Positions 45,001 through 52,958 of a DNA stretch of 64,000 bases are shown one piece after another (the first letter of the stretch is position 1; every line of letters begins with the position of its first letter). Source of the stretch: Longibaculum muris (lineage in GTDB: Bacteria; Bacillota_I; Bacilli_A; Erysipelotrichales; Coprobacillaceae). The notes beneath the pieces are model-generated. The model worked only from the letters and a program-made list of their open reading frames with translations. It was not told where the DNA came from and searched no databases. The stretch lies in assembly GCF_004343035.1 (NCBI RefSeq), contig NZ_SMCQ01000013.1, forward strand, positions 1-64,000, read 5' to 3'. A program made the position numbers and the translations under genes.

Positions 45001-46344
45001 ACAGCTTATGGTTATGCAAAAGGATATGCTGAATTAATGGGTAAAGAAAATAGTATACGTGCTGCTGAGCTAGAACGAATTGCTAAGGGATGTACGGGTG
45101 TTAAACGTACCACAGGACAGCATCCCGGAGGAATTATTGTTATTCCTGAAAGCATGGATGTCTATGATTTTACTCCATATCAATATCCTGCTGATGATTT
45201 GTCAGCTGAATGGAAAACAACGCATTTTGACTTCCATGCCATTCATGATAATGTCCTTAAGTTCGATATCTTAGGACATGTTGATCCAACAGTTATTAGG
45301 ATGTTACAGGATTTAACGGGAATTAACCCAAAAGACATTCCAACCAATGATCCAAAAGTGATGAGTTTATTTAATTCTACTGATGCTTTAGGGATTGATT
45401 TAAGCTTCTTGAATTGTAAAACTGGAGCCTTAGGATTGCCTGAGTTTGGAACGAAGTTTGTTCGTGGAATGCTTGAACAAACTCATCCAACGTCTTTTAG
45501 TGATTTGGTTATCTTATCAGGACTTTCTCATGGGACGGATGTTTACTTAGGAAACGCCGAGACTTTAATTAGCTCAGGAACATGTACATTAAAAGAAGTT
45601 ATTGGATGTCGTGATGATATTATGGTTTATTTAATTGAAAAAGGTTTACCAAATAAAGATGCCTTTGATATTATGGAGTGTGTACGTAAAGGAAAATCAC
45701 CAGCAGTTTTCCCAGAAAAGAAATATGAAGAATTAATGCGCAAGCATGATGTTCCAACTTGGTATATTGAATCATGTAAGAAAATTAAATACATGTTCCC
45801 AAAAGCCCATGCTGCTGCTTATGTATTAAGTGCGATTCGTGTGGCTTGGTGGAAACTTTATTATCCACGTGAATATTATGCAGTTTATTTTACAACACGT
45901 TGTGATGCTTATGATATTGAAACTTTGATTCAAGGAAAAGAAGCTGTTTTAGCAAGATATCAGGAAATTTTAAGTGATAAACAAAATGGGGTTAAGATTT
46001 CTAATAAAGAAGAAGCTTTGATTTCAGTATTTGAAATTGCTTTAGAAATGTTTGAAAGAGATATTCATTTTAATAATATTTCTTTAGAGAATTCTGATTC
46101 ACGTTGTTTTATATTAGATCCTGATGATGAAAGTGGATTATTACCTCCATTTATTTCAATTGATGGATTAGGGGCAGCCGTAGGTGATAGTGTTGTTGAA
46201 GCCCGCAAACAAAATTCTTTCTTATCTAAGGAAGATGTTATGAAACGTACGAAATTAACCAACACACAAATTGATTTTTTGACAAAAATCGGGGTTTTTG
46301 AAGATATGTCTGAAGAAAATCAGTTATCTTTGTTTGATTTGTAG
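42025..46344 (+). CDS. polC: DNA polymerase III PolC, alpha subunit with exonuclease
   Basis: A 1439-residue Gram-positive replicative polymerase. Order: N-terminal domain, OB domain (about 200-305), PHP domain (ELHVHSKMSAMDG ... AVTDHG, about 312-355), an inserted DEDD 3'-5' exonuclease (SFDLETTGLSVMDDDITEFGAV, about 402-580), PHP remainder, then palm with PDIDLNFSGDY (catalytic Asps about 953-955), and the Zn motif CPHC ... CPKCGKP (about 904-932) before it. GGGAGGA precedes ATG. Full length for the family; no dnaE in the window. Confidence 0.97.
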   Translation: MNKMLILLQQLHLENEVNELKRATIEKVVVNADNSYVFYIVASHIVPLEEIRVLFAAKNEFPYPCDFIFDWMSSYTDQDVKEYALFIFNGLKKRFPQIEFLNQDSLSFEENTLKMEVLNEIQLNQLQHLYKIFDKYFSKFGIQIGFDAYIDQNNETYQSIQEEMSALNEVQVDEKTFHQQVESPVVEKKAKFQSYKKEYFSLTIDEIDETVKEVMIQGYVFNEDSKKVKTGKTIQSLYVTDYTNSIVVKRFENKGGNSLEEMKKVKKGGVWVRVKGNVEYDTYAKDTVIIAREVEVIPSPKVRQDNAPKKRVELHVHSKMSAMDGIGSMSEYIERAAYWGHQAIAVTDHGNVQSFPEAQMASIKNKIKMIYGVEMYMIDPEFSVVYNEKDVPLKDLTFVSFDLETTGLSVMDDDITEFGAVRYKNGQEIGRLQSLIKPNKRISQKITNLTHITNEDVKDAPTIDEFIPRILDFFKDDVIVAHNATFDVGFLNEILVRHGYQKLTNPAVDSLTLAWKLLPEAKGYRLGNVARHYRIAYDGEAAHRADYDAEVLAGVFNMMLHDMMQNQKDNLLDMNAMECVNAYKIVRPKHMCVLAKNKDGLKNMFKLVSEANTTYFEKTSRIPRERLQFYREGLLFGSGCYNSEIFELAMTRSLEELKQAISFYDYIEVLPLDICDYFVERGRIDTEEDLKRILRRIVDAAKEMGKMIVATGDVHYLDQKDKIFRDVFTCNPKIGLGGTLHPLTNRSDPKAWTPDEYFRTTEEMLASFPYLTPEECYEYVVENTNKIADMIDGSFHVVHDKLFTPHIDNADENLRQLCFDNAHKQYGEVLPEIVEKRLSKELDNIIKHGFGVIYYIAHKLVKKSNEAGYLVGSRGSVGSSFVATMANISEVNPLPPHYYCPHCQYSEFLPDGFIANGFDLPDKICPKCGKPLKGDGHNIPFETFLGFNADKVPDIDLNFSGDYQPTAHAYTKEIFGESHVYRAGTISTVAEKTAYGYAKGYAELMGKENSIRAAELERIAKGCTGVKRTTGQHPGGIIVIPESMDVYDFTPYQYPADDLSAEWKTTHFDFHAIHDNVLKFDILGHVDPTVIRMLQDLTGINPKDIPTNDPKVMSLFNSTDALGIDLSFLNCKTGALGLPEFGTKFVRGMLEQTHPTSFSDLVILSGLSHGTDVYLGNAETLISSGTCTLKEVIGCRDDIMVYLIEKGLPNKDAFDIMECVRKGKSPAVFPEKKYEELMRKHDVPTWYIESCKKIKYMFPKAHAAAYVLSAIRVAWWKLYYPREYYAVYFTTRCDAYDIETLIQGKEAVLARYQEILSDKQNGVKISNKEEALISVFEIALEMFERDIHFNNISLENSDSRCFILDPDDESGLLPPFISIDGLGAAVGDSVVEARKQNSFLSKEDVMKRTKLTNTQIDFLTKIGVFEDMSEENQLSLFDL

Positions 46345-46412
46345 AAAAATAATGATGAAAGCATTGTTTTTTCTAGTTGTGTGTGTTATATTATTAGTGT
46401 AGTCAGTGTTTT

Positions 46413-46434
46413 ACGAGAGGGGAAACCCTCTCGT
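46413..46434 (+). promoter_or_regulatory. Strong GAAA-capped hairpin in the rimP leader
   Basis: ACGAGAGGG, GAAA tetraloop, CCCTCTCGT, unusually GC-rich for this DNA. It is followed only by TTATAT, so it is not a typical terminator; it may stabilise the 5' end or weakly terminate polC transcripts. Confidence 0.5.
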
Positions 46435-46458
46435 TTATATTTGTAAATGGAGGATTAT

Positions 46459-46920
46459 ATGCTAGAAAAAATAACAAGTTTAATTCAACCTATTTTAAGT
46501 GAACATGATGTTTACCTTGATGACATTGAATATGTGAAAGAAAAGAATGAATGGTATTTAAGAATTTTTATTGAAAAAAATGTTGGTCATTTAGATATGG
46601 ATACTTGCGTAGCTGTTAGTGAAGCGATTAGTGATCAATTAGATGAAGCTGATATCATCACAAATGAATACTATTTAGAAGTATCTTCACCAGGTGCTGA
46701 AAAACCATTAAAGACTTTAGAAAAGGTTCAACAATCTATTGGAGAATATGTTTATATTGAATTTAAAAATCCAATGTTTGGAATGAATGATGTTTATGGA
46801 ACAATTTTAAATGTTGATGGGGATACAATTGAACTTCAATATATGGTTAAGAATATAAAGAAAAAATGTTCTATTCAATATGATGATATTGCATTCATCA
46901 GATTAGCTGTTAAATTTTAA
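46459..46920 (+). CDS. rimP: Ribosome maturation factor RimP
   Basis: A 153-residue 30S assembly factor: N-terminal alpha/beta domain (IFIEKNVGHLDMDTCVAVSEAISDQLDE region) with YYLEVSSPGAEKPL (about 75-88), and C-terminal SH3-like domain. TGGAGG selects ATG 46459 over the in-frame ATG at 46447 that overlaps the site. First gene of rimP-nusA-rnpM-ylxQ-infB-rbfA, the standard order. Confidence 0.94.
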   Translation: MLEKITSLIQPILSEHDVYLDDIEYVKEKNEWYLRIFIEKNVGHLDMDTCVAVSEAISDQLDEADIITNEYYLEVSSPGAEKPLKTLEKVQQSIGEYVYIEFKNPMFGMNDVYGTILNVDGDTIELQYMVKNIKKKCSIQYDDIAFIRLAVKF

Positions 46921-46936
46921 GGAGGAAAAAAGAAAA

Positions 46937-48346
46937 ATGGCTAGTAAAAAATTTATCCAAGCTTTAGAGTTATTGGAAAGTGAAAAGGGAATTCAAAAGG
47001 AAGTTGTTTTAGATGCTTTAAAAGAAGCATTAGAAAAATCATACAAAAAGAATTATGGTGGACCTGAATCTATAATTCGTGTTGATATCAATGCTAATAC
47101 AGGTAAAATCCGTTTATATGAAATTAAACATGTTGTTGATGATGTGAATGATGAGGACTATGAATTATCAATTGAAGAAGCACAAATGATTAATCCAAAA
47201 TATCAAGTTGGAGATGATGTTGTCACTGAAGTTGATCCTGAAGTTTTTGGTCGTTTAGCAGCGATTCAAACAAAACAATTATTAAAACAAAAAATCAGAG
47301 AAGCTGAAAAAGAAACATTATACAATGAATATGTTGATAAAAAGGATGATATTATTACTGGTGTTGTTGATCGTGTAGAAGATCGTTTTGCGATTATCAA
47401 TATTGGTAGAACTGGGGCTTTGTTGCCAGTTAATCAACAAATTCCTGGAGAAAAAATTTATGAAGGTCAACATATTAAAGTATATGTAAGTGATGTTGAA
47501 AGAAATACGAAGGGAACTCATATTGGGGTTTCTAGAACTGAACCAGGTTTAGTGAAAAGATTGTTTGAAATGGAAGTTCCAGAAATTTATGATGGAACTG
47601 TTGAAATTAAATCTGTGTCTCGTGAAGCTGGGGATCGTAGTAAAATTGCTGTTTATACAACAAATGAAAATGTTGATCCAATTGGTTCATGTGTTGGGCC
47701 AAAAGGTAGTCGTGTACGTAATGTTGTTAATGAATTAAATGGTGAAATGATTGATATTATTGAATGGAATGAAGATCCAGTTGTCTTTATTTCTCATGCT
47801 TTATCTCCATCTGTTGTTGTAAGTGTTGATATCAATGAAGAAGATCATAGTGCTTTGGTTATTGTTCCTGACAATCAGTTATCATTAGCAATTGGTAAAA
47901 GAGGTCAAAATGCACGATTAGCAGTACGTTTAACTGGATGGAAGATTGATATTAAATCTGTTAGTGAAGCTGCTAGAGAAGGTATTGTTTATGGTCAAGA
48001 TGCTGAATTTGAAAAATCATTTGAAGCAGAAATGACGAAAGAAGAACCTGTAGAAGTTGAAGAACCAATTGTTGAAAAAATCGTTATGGATGTAGAAGAA
48101 CCTGAAGCTGTAGAAGATTTTGAAGAAAGCTTTGAAGAAGATACAGAAGTTGAAGAAAGTGTTGAAGAAGTCGCTGATGAAGAATCATTTGATGATGAAG
48201 AAAATGATCTTGTTACAAGTGAAGAAGAATCTTTTGATGGTTATGATGATGACTATGATGAAGAAGATGATGATTATGACTACGATCCTAAATATGACGA
48301 AGATATTGACTATGATGAATTTGATAAATATTATGATGAAAAATAG
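46937..48346 (+). CDS. nusA: Transcription termination/antitermination factor NusA with acidic tail
   Basis: A 469-residue protein. N-terminal RNA-polymerase-binding domain (about 1-125), S1 domain (about 133-200), KH1 (SKIAVYTTNENVDPIGSCVGPKGSRV, about 230-275) and KH2 (SLAIGKRGQNARLAVRLTGWKID, about 315-340). From about residue 355 to the end there is a Glu/Asp/Tyr low-complexity tail of more than 110 residues, absent from the roughly 370-residue Bacillus protein. GGAGG precedes ATG. Confidence 0.95.
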   Translation: MASKKFIQALELLESEKGIQKEVVLDALKEALEKSYKKNYGGPESIIRVDINANTGKIRLYEIKHVVDDVNDEDYELSIEEAQMINPKYQVGDDVVTEVDPEVFGRLAAIQTKQLLKQKIREAEKETLYNEYVDKKDDIITGVVDRVEDRFAIINIGRTGALLPVNQQIPGEKIYEGQHIKVYVSDVERNTKGTHIGVSRTEPGLVKRLFEMEVPEIYDGTVEIKSVSREAGDRSKIAVYTTNENVDPIGSCVGPKGSRVRNVVNELNGEMIDIIEWNEDPVVFISHALSPSVVVSVDINEEDHSALVIVPDNQLSLAIGKRGQNARLAVRLTGWKIDIKSVSEAAREGIVYGQDAEFEKSFEAEMTKEEPVEVEEPIVEKIVMDVEEPEAVEDFEESFEEDTEVEESVEEVADEESFDDEENDLVTSEEESFDGYDDDYDEEDDDYDYDPKYDEDIDYDEFDKYYDEK

Positions 48347-48357
48347 AGGTGATTTTT

Positions 48358-48612
48358 ATGAAAAAAATTCCTTTAAGAAAATGTGTTGCGACAGGTGAGC
48401 AATTACCTAAAAAAGAACTTATTCGTGTTGTGAGAAACAAAGAAGGAGAAGTATTTGTAGATCCAACGGGTAAAATGAATGGCCGTGGGGCATATTTAAA
48501 AAGAAGCCTTGAAGCGATTGAAATTGCTCAAAAAAAGGGTGTTTTAAAAAGAGCATTAGAAGTGGATATTCCAGATTCTGTTTATGAGGAATTAAAAAGC
48601 TATGCTCAATAA
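48358..48612 (+). CDS. rnpM: YlxR/RnpM family RNA-binding protein
   Basis: An 84-residue protein between nusA and ylxQ. Signature: RKCVATGEQLPKKELIRVV and GRGAYLKRS. In Bacillus YlxR (RnpM) binds RNase P RNA and modulates its activity. GAGGTG selects ATG 48358 rather than the overlapping GTG at 48349. It overlaps ylxQ by 11 bases. Confidence 0.9.
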   Translation: MKKIPLRKCVATGEQLPKKELIRVVRNKEGEVFVDPTGKMNGRGAYLKRSLEAIEIAQKKGVLKRALEVDIPDSVYEELKSYAQ

Positions 48613-48904
48613 AGATGTATTGTCTTTGTTAGGACTTGCAAGTCGTGCGCGTTTAATTAGTACAGGAGATGTTTTATTAAAAGATATTCGTAATAATCGT
48701 GTGTACTTTGTTATGATTGCTTTAGATGCAAGTGAAAATACAAAGAAGAAATTTAAAGATAAATGTTCATATTATCATATTGATTATCAAGTGATAGGAG
48801 AAGTAGATGATTTGTCCCACGCAATTGGGAGAGATAATCGTGTTGTTGTTGGGATTAAAGATAAAGGTTTTGCAGATAAAATCAAATCAAAGTTAGGAGG
48901 TTGA
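48602..48904 (+). CDS. ylxQ: YlxQ, L7Ae/L30e-family RNA-binding protein
   Basis: A 100-residue protein of the L7Ae family (k-turn binding). [21 protein letters not shown] at the N-terminus, [16 protein letters not shown] in the middle. Nonessential putative ribosomal protein in Bacillus. Starts within rnpM; infB follows after four bases. Confidence 0.9.
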   Translation: MLNKDVLSLLGLASRARLISTGDVLLKDIRNNRVYFVMIALDASENTKKKFKDKCSYYHIDYQVIGEVDDLSHAIGRDNRVVVGIKDKGFADKIKSKLGG

Positions 48905-48908
48905 TATT

Positions 48909-50759
48909 ATGGCAAAAAAGAATAATACAACAAAAAAGAAAGGGAATCAGCATAAAAAGAAATTAATTTCAAATATCCCTAATAAAAAAGAAGAAAAGAT
49001 ATTAGGTGATGGAATTGTTGAATATGAAGATGGTATCACTGTTGGTGAATTAGCTGAGAAAATTGGTCAAACACCTGCCAATGTTATTAAAGTTTTATTT
49101 ATGCTTGGAACAATGGTTACTATTAATTCGTCTTTGGATGATGAACAAGTGGAATTAATCTGTCTTGAGTATGGTTATGAATCAAAGAAAAAAGTTGTTG
49201 TCAGTGAAATCAATTTTGAAGAAATCGAAATTGTTGATGATGAAGCTGATTTGGTTAGTCGTCCACCTGTTGTTACTATCATGGGACATGTTGACCATGG
49301 GAAAACAACGTTATTGGATTCTATTCGTAAATCAAAAGTTGTTGATGGAGAATTTGGTGGAATTACTCAACATATTGGAGCTTACCAAGTTGAAGTTAAT
49401 GGAAAGAAAGTCACTTTCTTAGATACTCCAGGACATGAAGCTTTCACTGCTATGCGTGCTCGTGGAGCTCAAGTTACTGATATTGTTATTATTGTTGTTG
49501 CAGCTGATGATGGTGTTATGCCACAAACAAAAGAAGCTGTTGACCATGCTTTGGCAGCTGGTGTTCCAATTGTTGTTGCAGTAAATAAGATTGATAAAGA
49601 GGGTGCTGATCCTGAACGTATTAAAGGTGAAATGAGTGAATTAGGATTAATGCCTGAAGAATGGGGTGGAGATACTGTTTATTGCAATATTTCTGCTAAA
49701 AAAGGGATTGGTATTTCTGAATTATTAGAAACATTAACAGTTGTTGCTGAATTAGCTGATTTAAAAGCAAATCCAAAACGTTATGCATATGGAAGTGTTG
49801 TTGAGGGTAGACTAGATAAAGGTCGTGGACCAGTTGCTACATTACTTGTTCAAAATGGAACTTTAAGATCTGGTGATCCAATTGTTGTAGGTACAGCTTT
49901 TGGACGTGTTCGTCAAATGTTAGATGATTCTGGACGTGATCTTAAAGAAGCTGGACCATCAACACCTGTTGAAATTACTGGATTAAATGAAGTGCCAGTT
50001 GCTGGAGATAAGTTTATGGCTTTTGAAACTGAAAAGACAGCTCGTCATGTTGGTGAAGAAAGACAAAAAGCTAAACAAGAACTAGATCGTGGTGTTAGTT
50101 CAGCAATGAGTCTTGATGATTTATTTAATCAAATTAAAGATGGTGAAGTTGCTGATTTAAATATCATTGTAAAAGCTGATGTTAATGGAACTGCTGAAGC
50201 CGTTAAAGGTTCATTAGAAAAAATTGATATTGATGGAGCTAGAGTCCATGTTATTCGTTCAACTGTTGGTGCTATTAGTGAATCTGATGTTTTATTAGCT
50301 AGTGCTTCTAAAGCAATTATCTATGGATTTAATGTTCGTCCTGATGCTAATGTTAGAAGAAAAGCTGAAGAAGAAGGTGTTGAAATCAGATTACACAATA
50401 TCATCTATAAGATGGTTGAAGAAATTGAAGCTGCCATGAAAGGTATGTTAGCACCTGAAATGGAAGAAGTTGTTACAGGACAAGCTGAAATTAGACAAGT
50501 TATTAAGGTTTCAAAAGTTGGAAATATCGCTGGATGTTATGTAACTGATGGATATATCCGTAGAGATTGTGGTATCCGTTTAATTCGTGATGGAGTTGTT
50601 ATTTATGAAGGGAAATTAGCTTCATTAAAACGATTCAAAGATGATGCTAAAGAAGTTGCAAGCGGTTATGAATGTGGTATGACAATTGAAAACTACAATG
50701 ATATCAAAGAAGGAGATATTGTTGAAGGATATATCATGGAAGAAGTAGAAAGAAAGTAG
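48909..50759 (+). CDS. infB: Translation initiation factor IF-2
   Basis: A 616-residue GTPase delivering fMet-tRNA to the 30S subunit. The basic N-terminus is short (about 120 residues before the G domain against about 220 in Bacillus). G1 [12 protein letters not shown] (about 125-136), G2 [11 protein letters not shown]3 [16 protein letters not shown]4 NKID. Domains II-IV follow with complete C-terminal fMet-binding part. GGAGG overlaps the ylxQ stop. It is followed by rbfA. Confidence 0.97.
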   Translation: MAKKNNTTKKKGNQHKKKLISNIPNKKEEKILGDGIVEYEDGITVGELAEKIGQTPANVIKVLFMLGTMVTINSSLDDEQVELICLEYGYESKKKVVVSEINFEEIEIVDDEADLVSRPPVVTIMGHVDHGKTTLLDSIRKSKVVDGEFGGITQHIGAYQVEVNGKKVTFLDTPGHEAFTAMRARGAQVTDIVIIVVAADDGVMPQTKEAVDHALAAGVPIVVAVNKIDKEGADPERIKGEMSELGLMPEEWGGDTVYCNISAKKGIGISELLETLTVVAELADLKANPKRYAYGSVVEGRLDKGRGPVATLLVQNGTLRSGDPIVVGTAFGRVRQMLDDSGRDLKEAGPSTPVEITGLNEVPVAGDKFMAFETEKTARHVGEERQKAKQELDRGVSSAMSLDDLFNQIKDGEVADLNIIVKADVNGTAEAVKGSLEKIDIDGARVHVIRSTVGAISESDVLLASASKAIIYGFNVRPDANVRRKAEEEGVEIRLHNIIYKMVEEIEAAMKGMLAPEMEEVVTGQAEIRQVIKVSKVGNIAGCYVTDGYIRRDCGIRLIRDGVVIYEGKLASLKRFKDDAKEVASGYECGMTIENYNDIKEGDIVEGYIMEEVERK

Positions 50760-50771
50760 GAGTGATTCATT

Positions 50772-51107
50772 GTGGTCATGAAAAAAGAAAAAATGAATGG
50801 CATTATTCAAAGAGAGCTTTCTGATATATTACAAACTGAAGTAAGAGATCCTGCTATTGGTTTTTGTACAATCACTGGAGTAGATATCACAAGTGATTTA
50901 TCAATTGCTAAAATTTATGTTTCTTTCTTGAATAAGAATACTAAAAAGAGTATGGAAGCATTAGAAAGATCAAAAGGATTTATTCGTAGTTTACTTGCGA
51001 AACGATTAACAATTCGTAAGTGTCCTGAACTTCATTTTATATTGGATACTTCTTTGGAGTATGGTAATAAAATTGAAACAATTATTGAAGAACTTAAAGA
51101 AAAATAA
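50772..51107 (+). CDS. rbfA: Ribosome-binding factor A
   Basis: A 111-residue KH-like 30S maturation factor. NGIIQRELSDILQTEVRDPAIGFCTITGVDIT is recognisable in parts, with AKIYVSFL and CPELHFILDTSLEYG. The start is GTG 50772, nine bases after AGGAG; ATG 50778 is an alternative. Last gene of the rimP operon; truB and ribF do not follow. Confidence 0.93.
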   Translation: MVMKKEKMNGIIQRELSDILQTEVRDPAIGFCTITGVDITSDLSIAKIYVSFLNKNTKKSMEALERSKGFIRSLLAKRLTIRKCPELHFILDTSLEYGNKIETIIEELKEK

Positions 51108-51144
51108 AAGATAAGTATTTATGTTTTATCTAATAACTAAAATG

Positions 51145-51216
51145 AGTCTTGTAATCAATGATTACAAGACTTTATAGATTTATAATAATGGAAAATAGTA
51201 ACTGCTATTTTCCATT
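51145..51216 (+). terminator. Tandem hairpins ending the rimP-rbfA operon
   Basis: First, a perfect 12-base stem AGTCTTGTAATC/GATTACAAGACT with a three-base gap (51145-51171). Second, AATGGAAAATAG/CTATTTTCCATT with loop TAACTG (51187-51216), followed by TTATTATG. The second looks like the main terminator. Confidence 0.7.
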
Positions 51217-51464
51217 TTATTATGTATTGATAGTCATAAATAAAATATAGAATTTTATAAATATAATGCAAACTTTATTGAACTTATAATATGAACAACA
51301 TATAATGAACTTAAGAGGTATATTGACTGAATGAGTCTCAATAATTATGTGTGTTTATCATTTTATAATTCACGGAATTCATTAGTAAAAACTATAGGTT
51401 GTGGTGGATATATGTTTTTTGATGAATATAAATTCAAATGGACAAGAGGGAGCGTGTATAATAT
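51217..51464. other. AT-rich intergenic region without a gene
   Basis: About 250 bases before the hypothetical membrane protein. I see no ORF of note, no clear paired promoter, and no repeat besides the hairpins already listed. GAGGGAG at 51447-51453 is the probable ribosome site of the next gene. Confidence 0.5.
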
Positions 51465-51884
51465 ATGAAAAAAGTCTTGGTTATTGTTTTTATATGGTTG
51501 ACAATTTTAACAGGATGGCTTGCTTATCATAGTTTTTATCAAACAAATGATGATAATTTGACGCCAACGACAAGTATTCCTGCATGTAATTTATTAGGTC
51601 ATTTCTATTATAGTCACTATGATCGTGATGAAGATAAAGTTCATCAAGTTGAAAAGGGATTTGATTATTATGGAACAATTCATGAATATGTAAAGAGTTT
51701 GGAACGTAATCAAATAAATGAATTAACAACAAATGCGTTATATTATATGAATAGAGATGTTTATGTCAATAAAGATGATGATAGTTATATTTATGTACGT
51801 ATGGATAAAGATAATTATTCATTATTGTATTATGATGATGCCACTGAAAATAAAGTTCTTAAAATCATTCAAGCCAATCAATAA
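51465..51884 (+). CDS. Hypothetical membrane-anchored protein
   Basis: A 139-residue protein I do not recognise: N-terminal MKK and a hydrophobic helix (VLVIVFIWLTILTGWLAYHSF), then an extracytoplasmic acidic, Tyr/Asp-rich domain with one Cys (PACNLLGHFYYSHY). The layout resembles the unrelated hypothetical protein at 10552. The ribosome site GAGGGAG is 12 bases away, rather far. A TATAAT (51457-51462) just before ATG seems fortuitous. It is isolated between two similar hairpins. Function unknown. Confidence 0.5.
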   Translation: MKKVLVIVFIWLTILTGWLAYHSFYQTNDDNLTPTTSIPACNLLGHFYYSHYDRDEDKVHQVEKGFDYYGTIHEYVKSLERNQINELTTNALYYMNRDVYVNKDDDSYIYVRMDKDNYSLLYYDDATENKVLKIIQANQ

Positions 51885-51961
51885 AATAGCTTTTTGAATT
51901 AATGAAAATGATATTTGTCAACGACTTTATTTCACAACTAAAAACTTAATAGATTGATAAT

Positions 51962-51994
51962 AATGGGAAATGGATGATTGCCACTTCCCATTTT
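51962..51994 (+). terminator. Terminator of the hypothetical membrane protein gene
   Basis: AATGGGAAATGG, seven-base loop, CCACTTCCCATT with one A-C mismatch, then TTCTATTC. It resembles the hairpin at 51187-51216, including the preceding TAATAATGG context. Confidence 0.65.
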
Positions 51995-52062
51995 CTATTC
52001 AATTAATATATTTAGAATGTCTTTTGTCATAAAATCATTTTACATGTTTATATGTGAAATAA

Positions 52063-52091
52063 TTGACAAGAATGCAAGAATAGACTAAAAT
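52063..52091 (+). promoter_or_regulatory. Promoter of the SDR gene
   Basis: TTGACA (52063-52068), 17-base spacer, TAAAAT (52086-52091). Confidence 0.85.
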
Positions 52092-52122
52092 ATTGTTATA
52101 TTGAAAAGAAAGAGGGACGAAA

Positions 52123-52869
52123 ATGTTATTAGAGAATAAAGTTGCCATTGTAACTGGCGGGACAAGAGGAATTGGTTATGCAACTGTGAAAGAATTTTTA
52201 AAACAAGGAGCCAAAGTTGCTTTGTTTGGTTCACGTGAAGAAACTGTAAGAGTTGCTTTAGAAAAATTAAGAGAAGAAAATCCGGATTATCCTGTGATTG
52301 GTTTATATCCTAATTTAATGGATGCAAATGAAGTTAAAGAAGCTTTCCAAAAAGTTGTTCATGAATTTGGACATTTAGATATTTTGGTAAATAATGCAGG
52401 TATTTCACAAAGAGATAAAATCTTTGATTATAATATTGAAGATTTTGAAAAGATTATGAATTTAAATGTTAATGCAGTTTTTGTATGTTCAAAAGAAGCT
52501 GCACATATTATGAAAGAACAAGGTGGAGGTGTTATCTTAAATACAAGCTCAATGGTTTCTTTATATGGACAACCTGCAGGAGCTGGATATCCAACATCTA
52601 AATTTGCTGTTAACGGAATGACAAAATCTTTAGCAAGAGAACTTGGAAAAGATCACATTCGTGTGAACGCAGTAGCTCCAGGAGTCATTAAAACTGATAT
52701 GGTTGCAGCCCTTCCAGATGAAGTGATTCAACCAATTATTAATACAATTCCATTAAGACGTGTAGGGGAACCTGAAGATGTTGCTAATGCTTTTGTTTTC
52801 TTAGCAAGTGAAATGGCAAGTTACATAACTGGGGTTGTTTTATCAGTTGATGGTGCGACAATGTCATAG
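52123..52869 (+). CDS. Short-chain dehydrogenase/reductase (FabG-like)
   Basis: A 248-residue classical SDR oxidoreductase. TGGTRGIG cofactor motif (about residues 11-18), NNAG (about 90), catalytic Ser in NTSSMVSLYG (about 143), and Tyr-x3-Lys as YPTSK (about 156-160), with the APGVIKTDM C-terminal loop. An Arg/Ser-containing segment after strand 2 (FGSREET) suggests NADP preference. It has its own strong promoter and terminator and is not in a fab cluster, so it may be a sugar, steroid or keto-acid reductase rather than FabG. Substrate not decidable. Confidence 0.9.
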   Translation: MLLENKVAIVTGGTRGIGYATVKEFLKQGAKVALFGSREETVRVALEKLREENPDYPVIGLYPNLMDANEVKEAFQKVVHEFGHLDILVNNAGISQRDKIFDYNIEDFEKIMNLNVNAVFVCSKEAAHIMKEQGGGVILNTSSMVSLYGQPAGAGYPTSKFAVNGMTKSLARELGKDHIRVNAVAPGVIKTDMVAALPDEVIQPIINTIPLRRVGEPEDVANAFVFLASEMASYITGVVLSVDGATMS

Positions 52870-52873
52870 AATT

Positions 52874-52897
52874 AGGTATACTGATGTATACCTTTTT
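52874..52897 (+). terminator. Terminator of the SDR gene
   Basis: AGGTATAC, TGAT loop, GTATACCT and a T-run. Confidence 0.88.
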
Positions 52898-52910
52898 GTA
52901 TGTATTTTAT

Positions 52911-52938
52911 TTGAAGATGAACTAATAAGTGGTATAAT
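52911..52938 (+). promoter_or_regulatory. nagA promoter
   Basis: TTGAAG (52911-52916), 16-base spacer, TATAAT (52933-52938) with extended -10 TGG. Confidence 0.72.
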
Positions 52939-52958
52939 AAGCACAGGAGGACAAAAAA

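Noticed and set aside
51457-51462. TATAAT immediately before ATG 51465 as promoter
   Set aside because: Transcription would start inside the coding region and no -35 is at proper distance; probably chance in AT-rich DNA.
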